Source: an uncultured Candidatus Saccharibacteria bacterium (GTDB taxonomy: Bacteria > Patescibacteriota > Saccharimonadia > Saccharimonadales > Saccharimonadaceae). From it: a DNA stretch of 6,182 nt. Positions 1 to 5,103 of the stretch are shown here, piece after piece. The position numbers and the translations under genes were made by a program. How positions within the stretch are numbered: the first letter of the stretch is position 1; each line of letters starts with the position of its first letter. Location: positions 1 through 6,182 of the forward strand of contig CALFQW010000046.1 of the NCBI GenBank assembly GCA_937919305.1. The letters are read 5' to 3'. Below the pieces are notes generated by a model. The model had not been told where the DNA came from and searched no databases. It saw nothing but the letters and a program-made list of their open reading frames with translations.

Positions 1-99
1 CGGAGGAAAGGGAGGGAAGGATCACCAGTGCTTGAGATTTGGGAAATGTTCAGTTTGGGCAAACTAGAATCGTTGGGATGTAGTTTGGAGCCTATTTGA

Positions 100-309
100 C
101 ACGATCAGCCAGACGTCGAGAGGATCGCTCGCTCGATCATCGATCTCGCGACCTACCTTGCTGAGTCTGATCTGACGCTTGAAGAGCACACATCACGAGT
201 GCGAGAGCATGCCAAGATCAAAGCATCACTACGACGGAGACGCCGCGATGTAGAACCGGGTGCTCTGCCTGGGTGTCGTTGCCGAAGCTGTAGCAAGCAT
301 CAGGACTAA
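100..309 (+). pseudogene. Start-less 69-codon open stretch, possible gene remnant
   Basis: The frame is open from just after a TGA (97-99) to a TAA (307-309) and encodes about 69 residues. The translation looks protein-like: an acidic/hydrophobic helical start (HDQPDVERIARSIIDLATYL), a charged helix, a run of five arginines and a Cys cluster (CRCRSC) near the C-terminus. There is no ATG; the only ordinary alternative start is a GTG at 199, without a clear Shine-Dalgarno, which would leave 36 residues. Other genes here end in TGA, so read-through by a recoded UGA is not expected. I do not recognise the family; the style recalls small actinobacterial accessory proteins. A decayed gene or chance open frame are both possible. 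Confidence 0.25.
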
Positions 310-328
310 ATCGATACATCATCTCGCA

Positions 329-337
329 TGTTAATAT
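329..337 (+). promoter_or_regulatory. Extended -10 promoter of the VOC gene
   Basis: TG at 329-330, one base, then TAATAT at 332-337 forms an extended -10 element. No good -35 box is seen, which fits this promoter class. A start point 6-8 bases downstream falls at 344-346, on or next to the ATG at 346, so the mRNA would be leaderless. The GAGG at 341-344 is too close to the ATG to act as a normal ribosome site. Confidence 0.4.
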
Positions 338-345
338 TATGAGGT

Positions 346-768
346 ATGCGTTTTATTCCTCATCATGTCGCCATTACCGTCACTGACTTGGACGAGGCTT
401 TTCAGTTTTATAAGATTTTCGGCTTCACGGTCGCAAATCATTGGACGAGCCCAGACGGCGACATTGACATCGTACATATGCAGCTGGAGCAGTACTTGTT
501 GGAAATCTTCCGGTACGCAGACGGGCATCCAGCACCCGAAGCTATGCAGCAACTCGCGACCGACCTTCCAACAGTCGGCACTAAGCATCATGGTGTCCGC
601 GTATCTGACGTAGACGCCGCGCACGACTGGGTGCAGAGCATGGGGTTACAGCCTGAGTCCGCGGTCAATGAAGGTAAGACTGGCGTCCGCTACTTTTTCA
701 TCAGGGACCCGAGCGGCAACTTCTTCGAGGTAGCCGAAGACTTTCGGCCATTCCTGCAACCCATGTGA
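346..768 (+). CDS. VOC superfamily (glyoxalase/bleomycin-resistance fold) protein
   Basis: This 140-residue protein has the two-module vicinal-oxygen-chelate fold in one chain, at usual family length. Module 1 opens with HHVAITVTDLDEAFQFY (residues 6-22) and module 2 with HHGVRVSDVDAAHDW (81-95). The C-terminus has the typical RDPSGNFFEVAE stretch (120-131). Putative metal ligands fall at H7, E53, H82 and E128, matching the H/E/H/E pattern of metal-dependent members, so it is probably an active cytosolic metalloenzyme. Substrate is not determined: glyoxalase I-like lyase, epimerase, dioxygenase and resistance proteins share this fold. The ATG at 346 is forced by an in-frame TGA at 340-342. 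No usable Shine-Dalgarno precedes it, and translation is probably leaderless. It stands alone and converges on the helix-turn-helix ORF with a 40-base gap. Confidence 0.85.
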   Translation: MRFIPHHVAITVTDLDEAFQFYKIFGFTVANHWTSPDGDIDIVHMQLEQYLLEIFRYADGHPAPEAMQQLATDLPTVGTKHHGVRVSDVDAAHDWVQSMGLQPESAVNEGKTGVRYFFIRDPSGNFFEVAEDFRPFLQPM

Positions 769-808
769 GCATCGTTGGCTGGGCTTCATGTGATCACAAA
801 CTCTGGCC

Positions 809-1069
809 TCAAGTGATCCGCTGCCCATGCGGCCGGATGTCGACACCAGCGTCCTTAAGGATGCGAAGCACGCTCGACTTCGCGAGCCCCAGCTCCTCTC
901 CCAACGCTTTCGCGCTGATTGCTTCATTCGTATACCGCGCAACAACCTGCTTCCTGAGCGATCCAGTGATGCGCTGACGTGCGGGTGCAGGCCGTACAAC
1001 AGGGGTGCGAGCGGAAGACGTTTGACGATTCGTTCGGGTGATGTTCTTTGTTTCGGCAAGGACTACCAA
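809..1069 (-). CDS. Small helix-turn-helix DNA-binding protein (resolvase/homeodomain-like HTH)
   Basis: The frame encodes 86 residues. The first ~30 are basic and Pro/Thr-rich, probably disordered. Residues ~33-82 form a helix-turn-helix like the C-terminal domain of serine recombinases and small actinobacterial HTH proteins: a first helix (SLRKQVVARYTNEA), then KALGEELGLAKSSVLRILKDAG as the HTH proper, followed by a VDIRPHG tail. Its role would be DNA binding; no catalytic domain is attached. There is no in-frame ATG. The proposed TTG start at 1067-1069 is supported by GAGGA (1077-1081, minus) 7 bases upstream, which lies in the arm of a 14-bp inverted repeat. It follows folP on the same strand, with the hairpin between them. 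It could be a live regulator, an orphaned recombinase domain or a relic. Confidence 0.55.
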   Translation of the reverse strand: MVVLAETKNITRTNRQTSSARTPVVRPAPARQRITGSLRKQVVARYTNEAISAKALGEELGLAKSSVLRILKDAGVDIRPHGQRIT

Positions 1070-1109
1070 GAAAATATCCTCAAGTCTATACGGATTTGAG
1101 GATATTTTC
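1070..1109 (-). terminator. 14-bp inverted repeat: folate-operon terminator or SD-masking hairpin
   Basis: GAAAATATCCTCAA (1070-1083) and its exact reverse complement (1096-1109) flank 12 bases, of which four more pairs can form in RNA (two of them G-U), leaving a 4-base loop. It begins 21 bases past the folP stop and reads with a short T run (ATTTTC) in either direction, as bidirectional intrinsic terminators do. On the minus strand the distal arm holds GAGGA, the only ribosome site for the TTG start of the helix-turn-helix ORF, so any read-through RNA would have that site paired. A DNA operator for the HTH protein is a third possibility. Confidence 0.6.
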
Positions 1110-1130
1110 GTTGTTCACTAGAGATGATTC

Positions 1131-1898
1131 TCACACCATTTGTGGCCTCAGGGCTGCAGTTTGCCTAGCTACATCGTGTACTCTCAGATAGTTAGCACCA
1201 TGCCAGGAGGCGAGACGGCCTATCTGCGCGTTATAGCTTGGATCGAGACGATGCTCACCGAGGAAGCGTTTGCGGGAGTGGCCGATCATAACAGGGTAGT
1301 CGACGAGGTTTCCGAAGGCGAGTAGCTGAACGTTCAGCTCGGGTGACTTACCAAATCCGATGCCAGGATCGACGATGATGTTATCTTGTTTGATCCCGCG
1401 CTTCACGAGCGTGACGGCTCGCGCGGATATCTCATCTACCACGCGCTGTAGTGATCGTTCTTTGTGTTTATGTGCTTCAGTTATGCTACCCTCCGCACTG
1501 GCTGGCAGGTGGCCGACGATTACGGGGCAACCAGCATTTGCGATAACATCGATCATCACATCGTTACTGCAGCCTGTAACGTCGTTTATAGTGAGCTCAG
1601 CGGACCACTCTAGTAGCGCCCGACGTGCTACTTCACTATGACGTGTATCTATAGAGAAACCCCGCGCTTCGTGAGTTTCTCTGAGGGCATAAATGACAGG
1701 GTCGAGTCTGCTCCATTCTTCTTCTACCAACACCTCATCGGCACCGGGCCTCGTTGACTCAGCGCCTAGATCAACGATCGCCGCTCCATCTGCAAAGTGC
1801 TGCCCTACATGCTCGACGGCGCGATCGGGTTTGAAAGAGTGACCACCATCCGAAAAGCTGTCAGGTGTAACGTTGACGATACCTACTACCTTGGTCAT
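1131..1898 (-). CDS. folP: Dihydropteroate synthase
   Basis: FolP condenses p-aminobenzoate with 6-hydroxymethyl-dihydropterin pyrophosphate to give dihydropteroate in folate synthesis; it is cytosolic and the sulfonamide target. The 255 residues are nearly full family length, with the TIM-barrel signatures in order: GIVNVTPDSFSDGG (6-19, metal-binding N9), DLGAESTRPGA (43-53), SIDT (82-85, pterin-binding D84), NDVTG (105-109), DPGIGFGK (177-184), GHSRK (206-210) and RVHD (239-242). All expected active-site positions are present, so it should be functional. The ATG at 1896-1898 overlaps the folE TGA by ATGA. Its ribosome site AGAAAGG (1905-1911) lies inside the folE coding end, which suggests translational coupling. 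It is the last gene of the operon. Confidence 0.95.
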   Translation of the reverse strand: MTKVVGIVNVTPDSFSDGGHSFKPDRAVEHVGQHFADGAAIVDLGAESTRPGADEVLVEEEWSRLDPVIYALRETHEARGFSIDTRHSEVARRALLEWSAELTINDVTGCSNDVMIDVIANAGCPVIVGHLPASAEGSITEAHKHKERSLQRVVDEISARAVTLVKRGIKQDNIIVDPGIGFGKSPELNVQLLAFGNLVDYPVMIGHSRKRFLGEHRLDPSYNAQIGRLASWHGANYLRVHDVARQTAALRPQMV

Positions 1899-2437
1899 CG
1901 GAGACCTTTCTTAAGATTTAGAAACTCTCCGCGAGTTCGTGGATTCGTCTTGAAGATGCCGCGTAGTGTTGATGTCGTTGTGCAGACGTTGGGCTTACTG
2001 ACGCCACGCATTTCCATGCATAAGTGGCGCGCACTCAGCACAACGCCAACACCTTTTGGCTTGAGGATGTCCTGTAAGTACTCGGCAACTTGCTCGGTGA
2101 TACGTTCTTGGTTCTGAAGTCGACGGCTATGATGCTCGAGAGTTCGAGCGAGCTTCGATAGTCCGATAATCCGCTCGTTCGGTATGTATGCAACGGTACC
2201 TGTTCCGAAAAATGGTAATAAGTGATGCTCACATAGACTGTAAAACGCGATGTTATCTTGGACGATCATCTCGTTGTAGCCTTCGCTTGCAAATGTCGTG
2301 GGCGTGAAGGCAGGTGGTGACGTGAATTCCTCGATAAACTTGGCGTATCGATTTGGCGTTTCTCTCAATCCTTCGCGGCCCGGCTCCTTATCGATGTGCT
2401 TGATGATGGCAGCGATATTCGCCGCAACACTAGACAT
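1895..2437 (-). CDS. folE: GTP cyclohydrolase I
   Basis: FolE converts GTP to 7,8-dihydroneopterin triphosphate, the entry step to folates and also to 7-deazaguanines and tetrahydrobiopterin. The 180 residues carry the family hallmarks: zinc ligands C69 and H72 in CEHHLLPF (69-76) and C140 in HLCMEMRG (138-145), plus IGLSKLAR (91-98), RLQNQER..TEQVAEYL (106-121) and the C-terminal TRGEF (168-172). It is a cytosolic type I enzyme. I chose the ATG at 2435-2437 because GGAG (2445-2448, minus) sits 7 bases upstream. A GTG nine codons earlier (2464) is also open but would add a non-conserved leader. The start overlaps the upstream oxygenase stop by 8 bases, and the end overlaps folP by 4. Pairing with folP points to folate rather than queuosine. 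Confidence 0.95.
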   Translation of the reverse strand: MSSVAANIAAIIKHIDKEPGREGLRETPNRYAKFIEEFTSPPAFTPTTFASEGYNEMIVQDNIAFYSLCEHHLLPFFGTGTVAYIPNERIIGLSKLARTLEHHSRRLQNQERITEQVAEYLQDILKPKGVGVVLSARHLCMEMRGVSKPNVCTTTSTLRGIFKTNPRTRGEFLNLKKGLR

Positions 2438-3047
2438 GTTGAGGCTCCAGGATTGGTTTTTCACTTGCTACCTCACGGTAAGCGAGTGAGAGGCGTCGCC
2501 CTTTCTCAGGAGGGGACACTCGATGGTATGGCCTATCATCGAGATTACCGCTGAGAAGCGTACCCCGAAGCAGCGTGAGATCACCCGGCTGTAGTTGCCA
2601 AGACTTCTCGCCCGAAGTAAGTCTGGCTTGGAATAACGATGCACCTAGGAATGAGGCAACTGCGATAACCCGTAGGTCTCTGGTGTAGTCGCGGTGCCAC
2701 TCGATACCGGCTTCTCCTGGTGCGTAGAGCTGCGCTCTGACATGATTGATCCTCCAGTCTGGAAGTGCTGGATCGAGCAGTCCGGTGATCCGTGCCCCAA
2801 GGGCTCTTGTTAGCGGAGGGGCAGCAGACTGATCCCATTCTGCAGCGTGGAACTGCTCGGGTATTGGCTGATCAGACTTGTCGTGCTCGGCGAGCTCATG
2901 CGCGAGCACTTCCTCGCAGATAGCATGTTGTTCTTCGTCATCGACATAGCCTCTCAGGAGAACCGCCCCTTCATCGAGAAGTGTTTCGACGATCACCGAA
3001 GCATCTGGCACCGCACCTGCCTGGTATTCTGTTTGTCTTTCTGACAT
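2430..3047 (-). CDS. Fe(II)/2-oxoglutarate-dependent oxygenase (AlkB-like type)
   Basis: The 205-residue protein shows the facial triad of Fe(II)/2OG oxygenases in the double-stranded beta-helix: H118 and D120 in EWHRDY, and H175 in PYHRVSPP. R184 or R185 is the likely 2-oxoglutarate-binding residue, about ten residues further on. LYAPGEAGIEWHRD resembles the turn found in AlkB-type and 2OG-FeII_Oxy_2 enzymes, and LQPGDLTLLRG precedes the distal His. These enzymes hydroxylate or demethylate substrates using O2; the substrate cannot be read from the sequence. It is the first gene of the operon with folE and folP, overlapping folE by 8 bases, so a link to pterin/folate chemistry or repair of methylated nucleic acid are both open. 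The ATG has a good ribosome site (GAAGGGAG, 3053-3060, minus, 5-base spacing). Fold is confident, function is not. Confidence 0.8.
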   Translation of the reverse strand: MSERQTEYQAGAVPDASVIVETLLDEGAVLLRGYVDDEEQHAICEEVLAHELAEHDKSDQPIPEQFHAAEWDQSAAPPLTRALGARITGLLDPALPDWRINHVRAQLYAPGEAGIEWHRDYTRDLRVIAVASFLGASLFQARLTSGEKSWQLQPGDLTLLRGTLLSGNLDDRPYHRVSPPEKGRRLSLAYREVASEKPILEPQHV

Positions 3048-3070
3048 AAAAACTCCCTTCTATTTCTAGA

Positions 3071-3107
3071 AAGGATGTAAGCTCACGATACGCGTAACTA
3101 CATCCTT
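3071..3107 (-). promoter_or_regulatory. 5' leader hairpin of the oxygenase-folE-folP operon
   Basis: AAGGATGTA (3071-3079) and TACATCCTT (3099-3107) are a perfect 9-bp inverted repeat. In the minus-strand RNA the inner sequence can add a five-pair stem (UUACG with CGUGA, one G-U pair) around CGUAU. If transcription starts near 3104, as the TATAAT box at 3111-3116 predicts, the mRNA begins at or inside this hairpin. The ribosome site lies 11 bases beyond it. It could be a stabilising 5' hairpin, a small regulatory leader or a DNA operator. It does not match the THF or preQ1 riboswitch patterns I know. Confidence 0.45.
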
Positions 3108-3146
3108 CCAATTATATTTATGATAATTGGTCTAGGTGGAGCACCT
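3108..3146 (-). promoter_or_regulatory. Promoter of the oxygenase-folE-folP operon with two palindromes
   Basis: A perfect TATAAT on the minus strand (plus 3111-3116) is embedded in the palindrome CCAATTAT-7-ATAATTGG (3108-3130). A second palindrome, AGGTG-GAG-CACCT (3134-3146), covers the place where a -35 box would lie; no TTGACA-like element is visible there. Absence of a -35 together with palindromes suggests control by a DNA-binding protein, though the regulator is unknown. Expected start of transcription is near 3103-3105. Confidence 0.5.
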
Positions 3147-3259
3147 TGCTGTTGCAGGTTGCCGACGGGTCATAGAGCTAGATCTCTTACCGTACTCTTG
3201 ATGCTGCTTGTTGCAGTGATTTCAGTATAGCATGATATTGCTTATGTCCACGCCGTGGT

Positions 3260-3288
3260 TTGATACTCCTTGAGTGAGTCGTTATACT
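3260..3288 (+). promoter_or_regulatory. Sigma70-type promoter of the 3316 gene
   Basis: TTGATA (3260-3265), a 17-base spacer and TATACT (3283-3288) match the housekeeping consensus at five of six bases each with optimal spacing. The start point would be near 3295, giving a leader of about 20 bases. The ATG at 3274 in the same frame lies inside this promoter and so is not the start used. Confidence 0.75.
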
Positions 3289-3302
3289 ATGTACGTAAAT
3301 CT

Positions 3303-3309
3303 GAAGGAG
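3303..3309 (+). promoter_or_regulatory. Strong Shine-Dalgarno deciding the start at 3316
   Basis: AAGGAGG at 3304-3310 region (GAAGGAGG, 3303-3310) is a near-perfect anti-SD complement, with about 5 bases to the ATG at 3316. It is the strongest ribosome site in the window and fixes this start over the earlier in-frame ATGs at 3274 and 3289. Confidence 0.8.
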
Positions 3310-3315
3310 GTGTAT

Positions 3316-3771
3316 ATGAATGATTTTGTAGCAAAGAAACTTGGCGAAGTACACGCCTTTTCATTGATCGGAGTTGAATGCGGCGAGAGAGCTGGGGATG
3401 CATTACAACGAGCCCTCGGCACCGACAGCGACACCCTGAAAGCTGAACTGGATGTATTCGCAGGCGTTGCGGCTGGCAAGGGAAACGAAGTAACAACCGC
3501 AAAGTCTGAAAAGACATGCGACAAGCTACGCGGCATGATGGAGGCATATATCGGCGATGAATGGGATAATCCTGTCGAGATCCTTGAGTGGTTGAGCTTC
3601 TTCTGCGGTGCAGCTGCTGCGCATTGGTCGCTCGTTGCAGGTGCCGGCAATGCTATCGGAGATAGTGAGCTTCAGCAATCAGCTGAACAAGCTAAGGATT
3701 ATTATCTCGATAAGCTCAATACTGTCGTTGCTCGACTCAACGAGGTTGGTTCAGAGCGAGCTAAAGCCTAG
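3316..3771 (+). CDS. Hypothetical small helical protein, possibly ferritin-like
   Basis: I do not recognise this gene with certainty. The 151 residues have no signal peptide or membrane anchor and look almost wholly helical, in roughly four segments (about 2-35, 40-80, 86-112, 117-148), as in a four-helix bundle. Possible metal or cofactor residues sit within helices: E11, H13, E21, E24, E88, E91 and H103. The most distinctive stretch is GDEWDNPVEILEWL (80-93), followed by an Ala-rich segment and HW (103-104). Cysteines are at 22, 69 and 97. A ferritin-like fold is a guess from length and helix pattern; no ExxH pair is obvious. A consensus promoter and a very strong ribosome site suggest high expression. 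It is divergent from the folate operon and lies just upstream of the copper-type cluster, but has its own promoter. Confidence 0.8.
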   Translation: MNDFVAKKLGEVHAFSLIGVECGERAGDALQRALGTDSDTLKAELDVFAGVAAGKGNEVTTAKSEKTCDKLRGMMEAYIGDEWDNPVEILEWLSFFCGAAAAHWSLVAGAGNAIGDSELQQSAEQAKDYYLDKLNTVVARLNEVGSERAKA

Positions 3772-3772
3772 C

Positions 3773-3791
3773 TGTAGCCATAGAAGCTACA
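3773..3791 (+). terminator. Short hairpin after the 3316 gene, weak terminator
   Basis: TGTAGC (3773-3778) and GCTACA (3786-3791) form a six-pair stem with a seven-base loop, two bases past the stop. No T run follows, so intrinsic termination would be weak. It sits between this gene and the CsoR-type promoter at 3805 and may just limit read-through. Confidence 0.3.
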
Positions 3792-3804
3792 CACTATGAG
3801 CAGG

Positions 3805-3833
3805 TTGATATATACCCCCATGGGGTATATATT
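3805..3833 (+). promoter_or_regulatory. Sigma70-type promoter of the copper-type operon
   Basis: TTGATA (3805-3810), exactly 17 bases, then TATATT (3828-3833) form a strong housekeeping promoter. The start point 6-8 bases after the -10 box falls at 3839-3841, right on the paired ATGs at 3838 and 3841. There is no Shine-Dalgarno before them, so the transcript should be leaderless or nearly so. The spacer and both box edges are occupied by the CsoR-type palindrome. Confidence 0.75.
3808..3832 (+). promoter_or_regulatory. CsoR-type operator palindrome
   Basis: Arms ATATATACCCC (3808-3818) and GGGGTATATAT (3822-3832) are perfect complements around CAT. TATACCCC/GGGGTATA with a G/C-rich centre is the known core of CsoR and related copper-sensor operators. 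It spans the whole -35 to -10 spacer, so bound repressor would exclude RNA polymerase. A CsoR homologue is encoded as the second gene downstream, implying autoregulation. The palindrome is seen directly; the regulator assignment is inference from family knowledge. Confidence 0.85.
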
Positions 3834-3837
3834 ATTT

Positions 3838-4308
3838 ATGATGAAACATGACAAAAATCTGGATAAGATGGCTGTTAGCGCAACACTACACTGCTTAGCG
3901 GGCTGTGCTATAGGTGAAGTTGTAGGATTAATTATCGGTACAGCTTTAGGTCTCGGTGTCTTTCTGACTCTTGGGCTGGCAATCACTTTGGCATTTGTCT
4001 TTGGTTTTGCTCTATCTACTGCTCCACTTGTACAGGGTGGTGTTGGTTTTTTTGCAGCGCTGTCAGTAGTAGCTGCAGCGGATACGCTATCTATAGCTAC
4101 TATGGAGTTGGTGGATAATGTTGTGATGTTTCTAATCCCAGGTGCCATGGAAGTGGGCTTAGTAAACCCTATATTTTGGATTAGTATGCCACTTGCGCTT
4201 ACCGTAGCATTTTTTGCAGCGCTCCCTGTCAACAAGTACTTACTCTCGAAAAACAAAGGTCATGCCCTACTCATGATGTACCATAAGAATCATAAGGACC
4301 ACCACTGA
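3838..4308 (+). CDS. DUF4396 membrane protein, CsoR-controlled
   Basis: The 156-residue protein fits the DUF4396 family: an early TLHCLAGCAIGEVVG (16-30), FVFGFAL (53-59), ADTLSIATMELVDN (81-94), IPGAMEVGL (100-108) and PVNKYLL (130-136). Hydrophobic segments at about 17-37, 40-62, 68-86, 94-107 and 112-132 suggest four or five membrane helices. H18, C19 and C23 (HCxxxC) in the first helix, with E27, E90 and D93, are plausible metal-binding or transport residues. The tail HKNHKDHH (149-156) is His-rich. The biochemical role of DUF4396 is not established; a part in copper transport or handling is inferred from the operator and csoR next door. I start at 3838 because an upstream in-frame ATG (3796) precedes the promoter; 3841 is equally possible. 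csoR begins one base after the stop. Confidence 0.85.
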   Translation: MMKHDKNLDKMAVSATLHCLAGCAIGEVVGLIIGTALGLGVFLTLGLAITLAFVFGFALSTAPLVQGGVGFFAALSVVAAADTLSIATMELVDNVVMFLIPGAMEVGLVNPIFWISMPLALTVAFFAALPVNKYLLSKNKGHALLMMYHKNHKDHH

Positions 4309-4309
4309 T

Positions 4310-4597
4310 ATGAAATCTTCTCACGGTTATCAGTTAAATAAAACACAACTATCAGTACGTCTTAAGAAAGTTGAAGGTCAAGTTCGCGGCATCTCTAAGA
4401 TGGTAGAGGATGATAGGTACTGCATTGATATTTTGACTCAGGTGGGAGCGGTAAAATCCGCCCTGGATAATGTGGCGCTTGAGCTGATACGCGACCATAC
4501 CAATCACTGTCTAAGTAATGACCACACTTCAGACAAAAAGGGCACTAATACCGGGAAAGCCGATGAGCTTGTTAAGGCTATCGGTAGGATGCTGTAG
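4310..4597 (+). CDS. csoR: CsoR/RcnR-family metal-sensing repressor
   Basis: CsoR-family proteins are all-helical oligomers that bind operator DNA without metal and release it on binding Cu(I). The 95 residues include the family core LNKTQLSVRLKKVEGQVRGI (9-28) and the metal site C38, H63, C67. The spacing of 25 and 4 residues is identical to the Cys-His-Cys copper site of Mycobacterium tuberculosis CsoR (C36, H61, C65), so Cu(I) is the likely ligand rather than nickel. An extra H66 lies beside the last Cys. The C-terminus from about 71 is hydrophilic and then helical. A ribosome site AAGGA (4294-4298) lies inside the end of the DUF4396 gene, 11 bases from the ATG. It is co-transcribed from the promoter whose palindrome it should bind. 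Confidence 0.93.
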   Translation: MKSSHGYQLNKTQLSVRLKKVEGQVRGISKMVEDDRYCIDILTQVGAVKSALDNVALELIRDHTNHCLSNDHTSDKKGTNTGKADELVKAIGRML

Positions 4598-4600
4598 GTT

Positions 4601-5056
4601 ATGGACACTAAGGCACTTCTTTATGGACTGATAGGTTTTTTCGCGGGAGGATTGCTGGTGTCGGTGGCGGCAACATACCCGAGCAGTGAACACTCTGGGC
4701 ACATCGAGGAGAAACGTTGGGCTGGATATACTAGCCATCAAGGTGCTAGTCACGATACTTATGCAGCCGATTTACCAAGAAAATCTCAATACACCCAGAG
4801 TGAAGCGCCACATCATACATTTGCATCAAGTGGCTGCACCTCTCTGTGTATGCCAACCGCCCCCCTTAGAGACGATTTCGCGGAAGATATAGACCGTGAT
4901 AACAAAAAGAAAAGACCGCAACCGCCGTATATAATTTTTGCTAGTAGATTCGCCGACCTATCAAGGTATCACTCTCATCTTGCACGTATAGTGCTGAGCT
5001 CTACTAACCCTCATCTCGCTATTAATGCTAAGAGACCTCTGGTCTTGCGCCTTTGA
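4601..5056 (+). CDS. Unrecognised membrane-anchored His/Cys-rich protein
   Basis: I cannot assign a family to the 151 residues as a whole. The N-terminus, MDTKALLYGLIGFFAGGLLV, is one hydrophobic segment (about 5-24) that resembles the anchor of small-genome DUF305 proteins, so the rest should face outward. Residues 29-90 are rich in metal-binding side chains: H31, H34, H46, H51, H71, H72 and a C79-x3-C83-M84 motif. After an acidic/basic stretch (91-106) the end (107-151) reads unlike a normal folded domain, with AKRPLVLRL last. It follows csoR by 3 bases, with GTAGG as a poor ribosome site, so coupling is likely. A periplasmic-side copper-binding protein is the natural inference; a DUF305 paralogue that lost its domain by rearrangement or frameshift is the alternative. 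No HHQ core is found in its other frames. Confidence 0.6.
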   Translation: MDTKALLYGLIGFFAGGLLVSVAATYPSSEHSGHIEEKRWAGYTSHQGASHDTYAADLPRKSQYTQSEAPHHTFASSGCTSLCMPTAPLRDDFAEDIDRDNKKKRPQPPYIIFASRFADLSRYHSHLARIVLSSTNPHLAINAKRPLVLRL

Positions 5057-5103
5057 GATATATTTATCATAACGATATATAAATATTCTTTAGGAGCTAC
5101 ATT

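Larger units (their letters stand above)
1..345. other. Region without an intact gene
   Basis: I see no complete gene here. On the plus strand all three frames are closed early (stops at 33-35, 65-67 and 97-99), and the minus strand shows nothing convincing near the edge, so no gene runs in from the left. A GTG at 28 could open a 23-codon ORF ending at the TGA at 97, but it has no recognisable protein. The segment 100-309 is open in one frame and is listed separately. The last 20 bases carry the likely promoter of the next gene. Confidence 0.6.

Noticed and set aside
97..99. In-frame TGA before the 100-309 open stretch read as a sense codon, as in UGA-recoding bacteria
   Set aside because: VOC, folE, folP, DUF4396 and the 4601 gene all end naturally at TGA, so the code is standard.
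789..798. TGTGATCACA palindrome resembling CRP half-sites
   Set aside because: CRP sites need six bases between TGTGA and TCACA; here they abut, and no promoter is nearby between the convergent genes.
646..1059. 137-codon open frame on the minus strand over the HTH ORF and VOC gene end
   Set aside because: It is Arg/Ser-rich shadow translation with a TTG start, and it conflicts with the clear HTH and VOC reading frames.
3146..3218. Repeated TGCTGTTGCAG / TGCTTGTTGCAG about 60 bases apart
   Set aside because: The copies are short and imperfect and have no relation to promoter spacing, so chance is enough.
3274..3315. Earlier ATG starts (3274, 3289) for the helical protein
   Set aside because: 3274 lies inside the promoter and neither has a ribosome site; 3316 follows AAGGAGG.
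3796..3837. Earlier ATG at 3796 for the DUF4396 gene
   Set aside because: It would translate through the -35 box and the CsoR-type palindrome, upstream of the predicted transcript start.
5060..5086. AT-only inverted repeat ATATTTAT/ATAAATAT before the DUF305 gene as terminator or operator
   Set aside because: It is fully A/T in an AT-rich gap and expected by chance; it lacks GC pairs and the GGGG core of the CsoR-type site.
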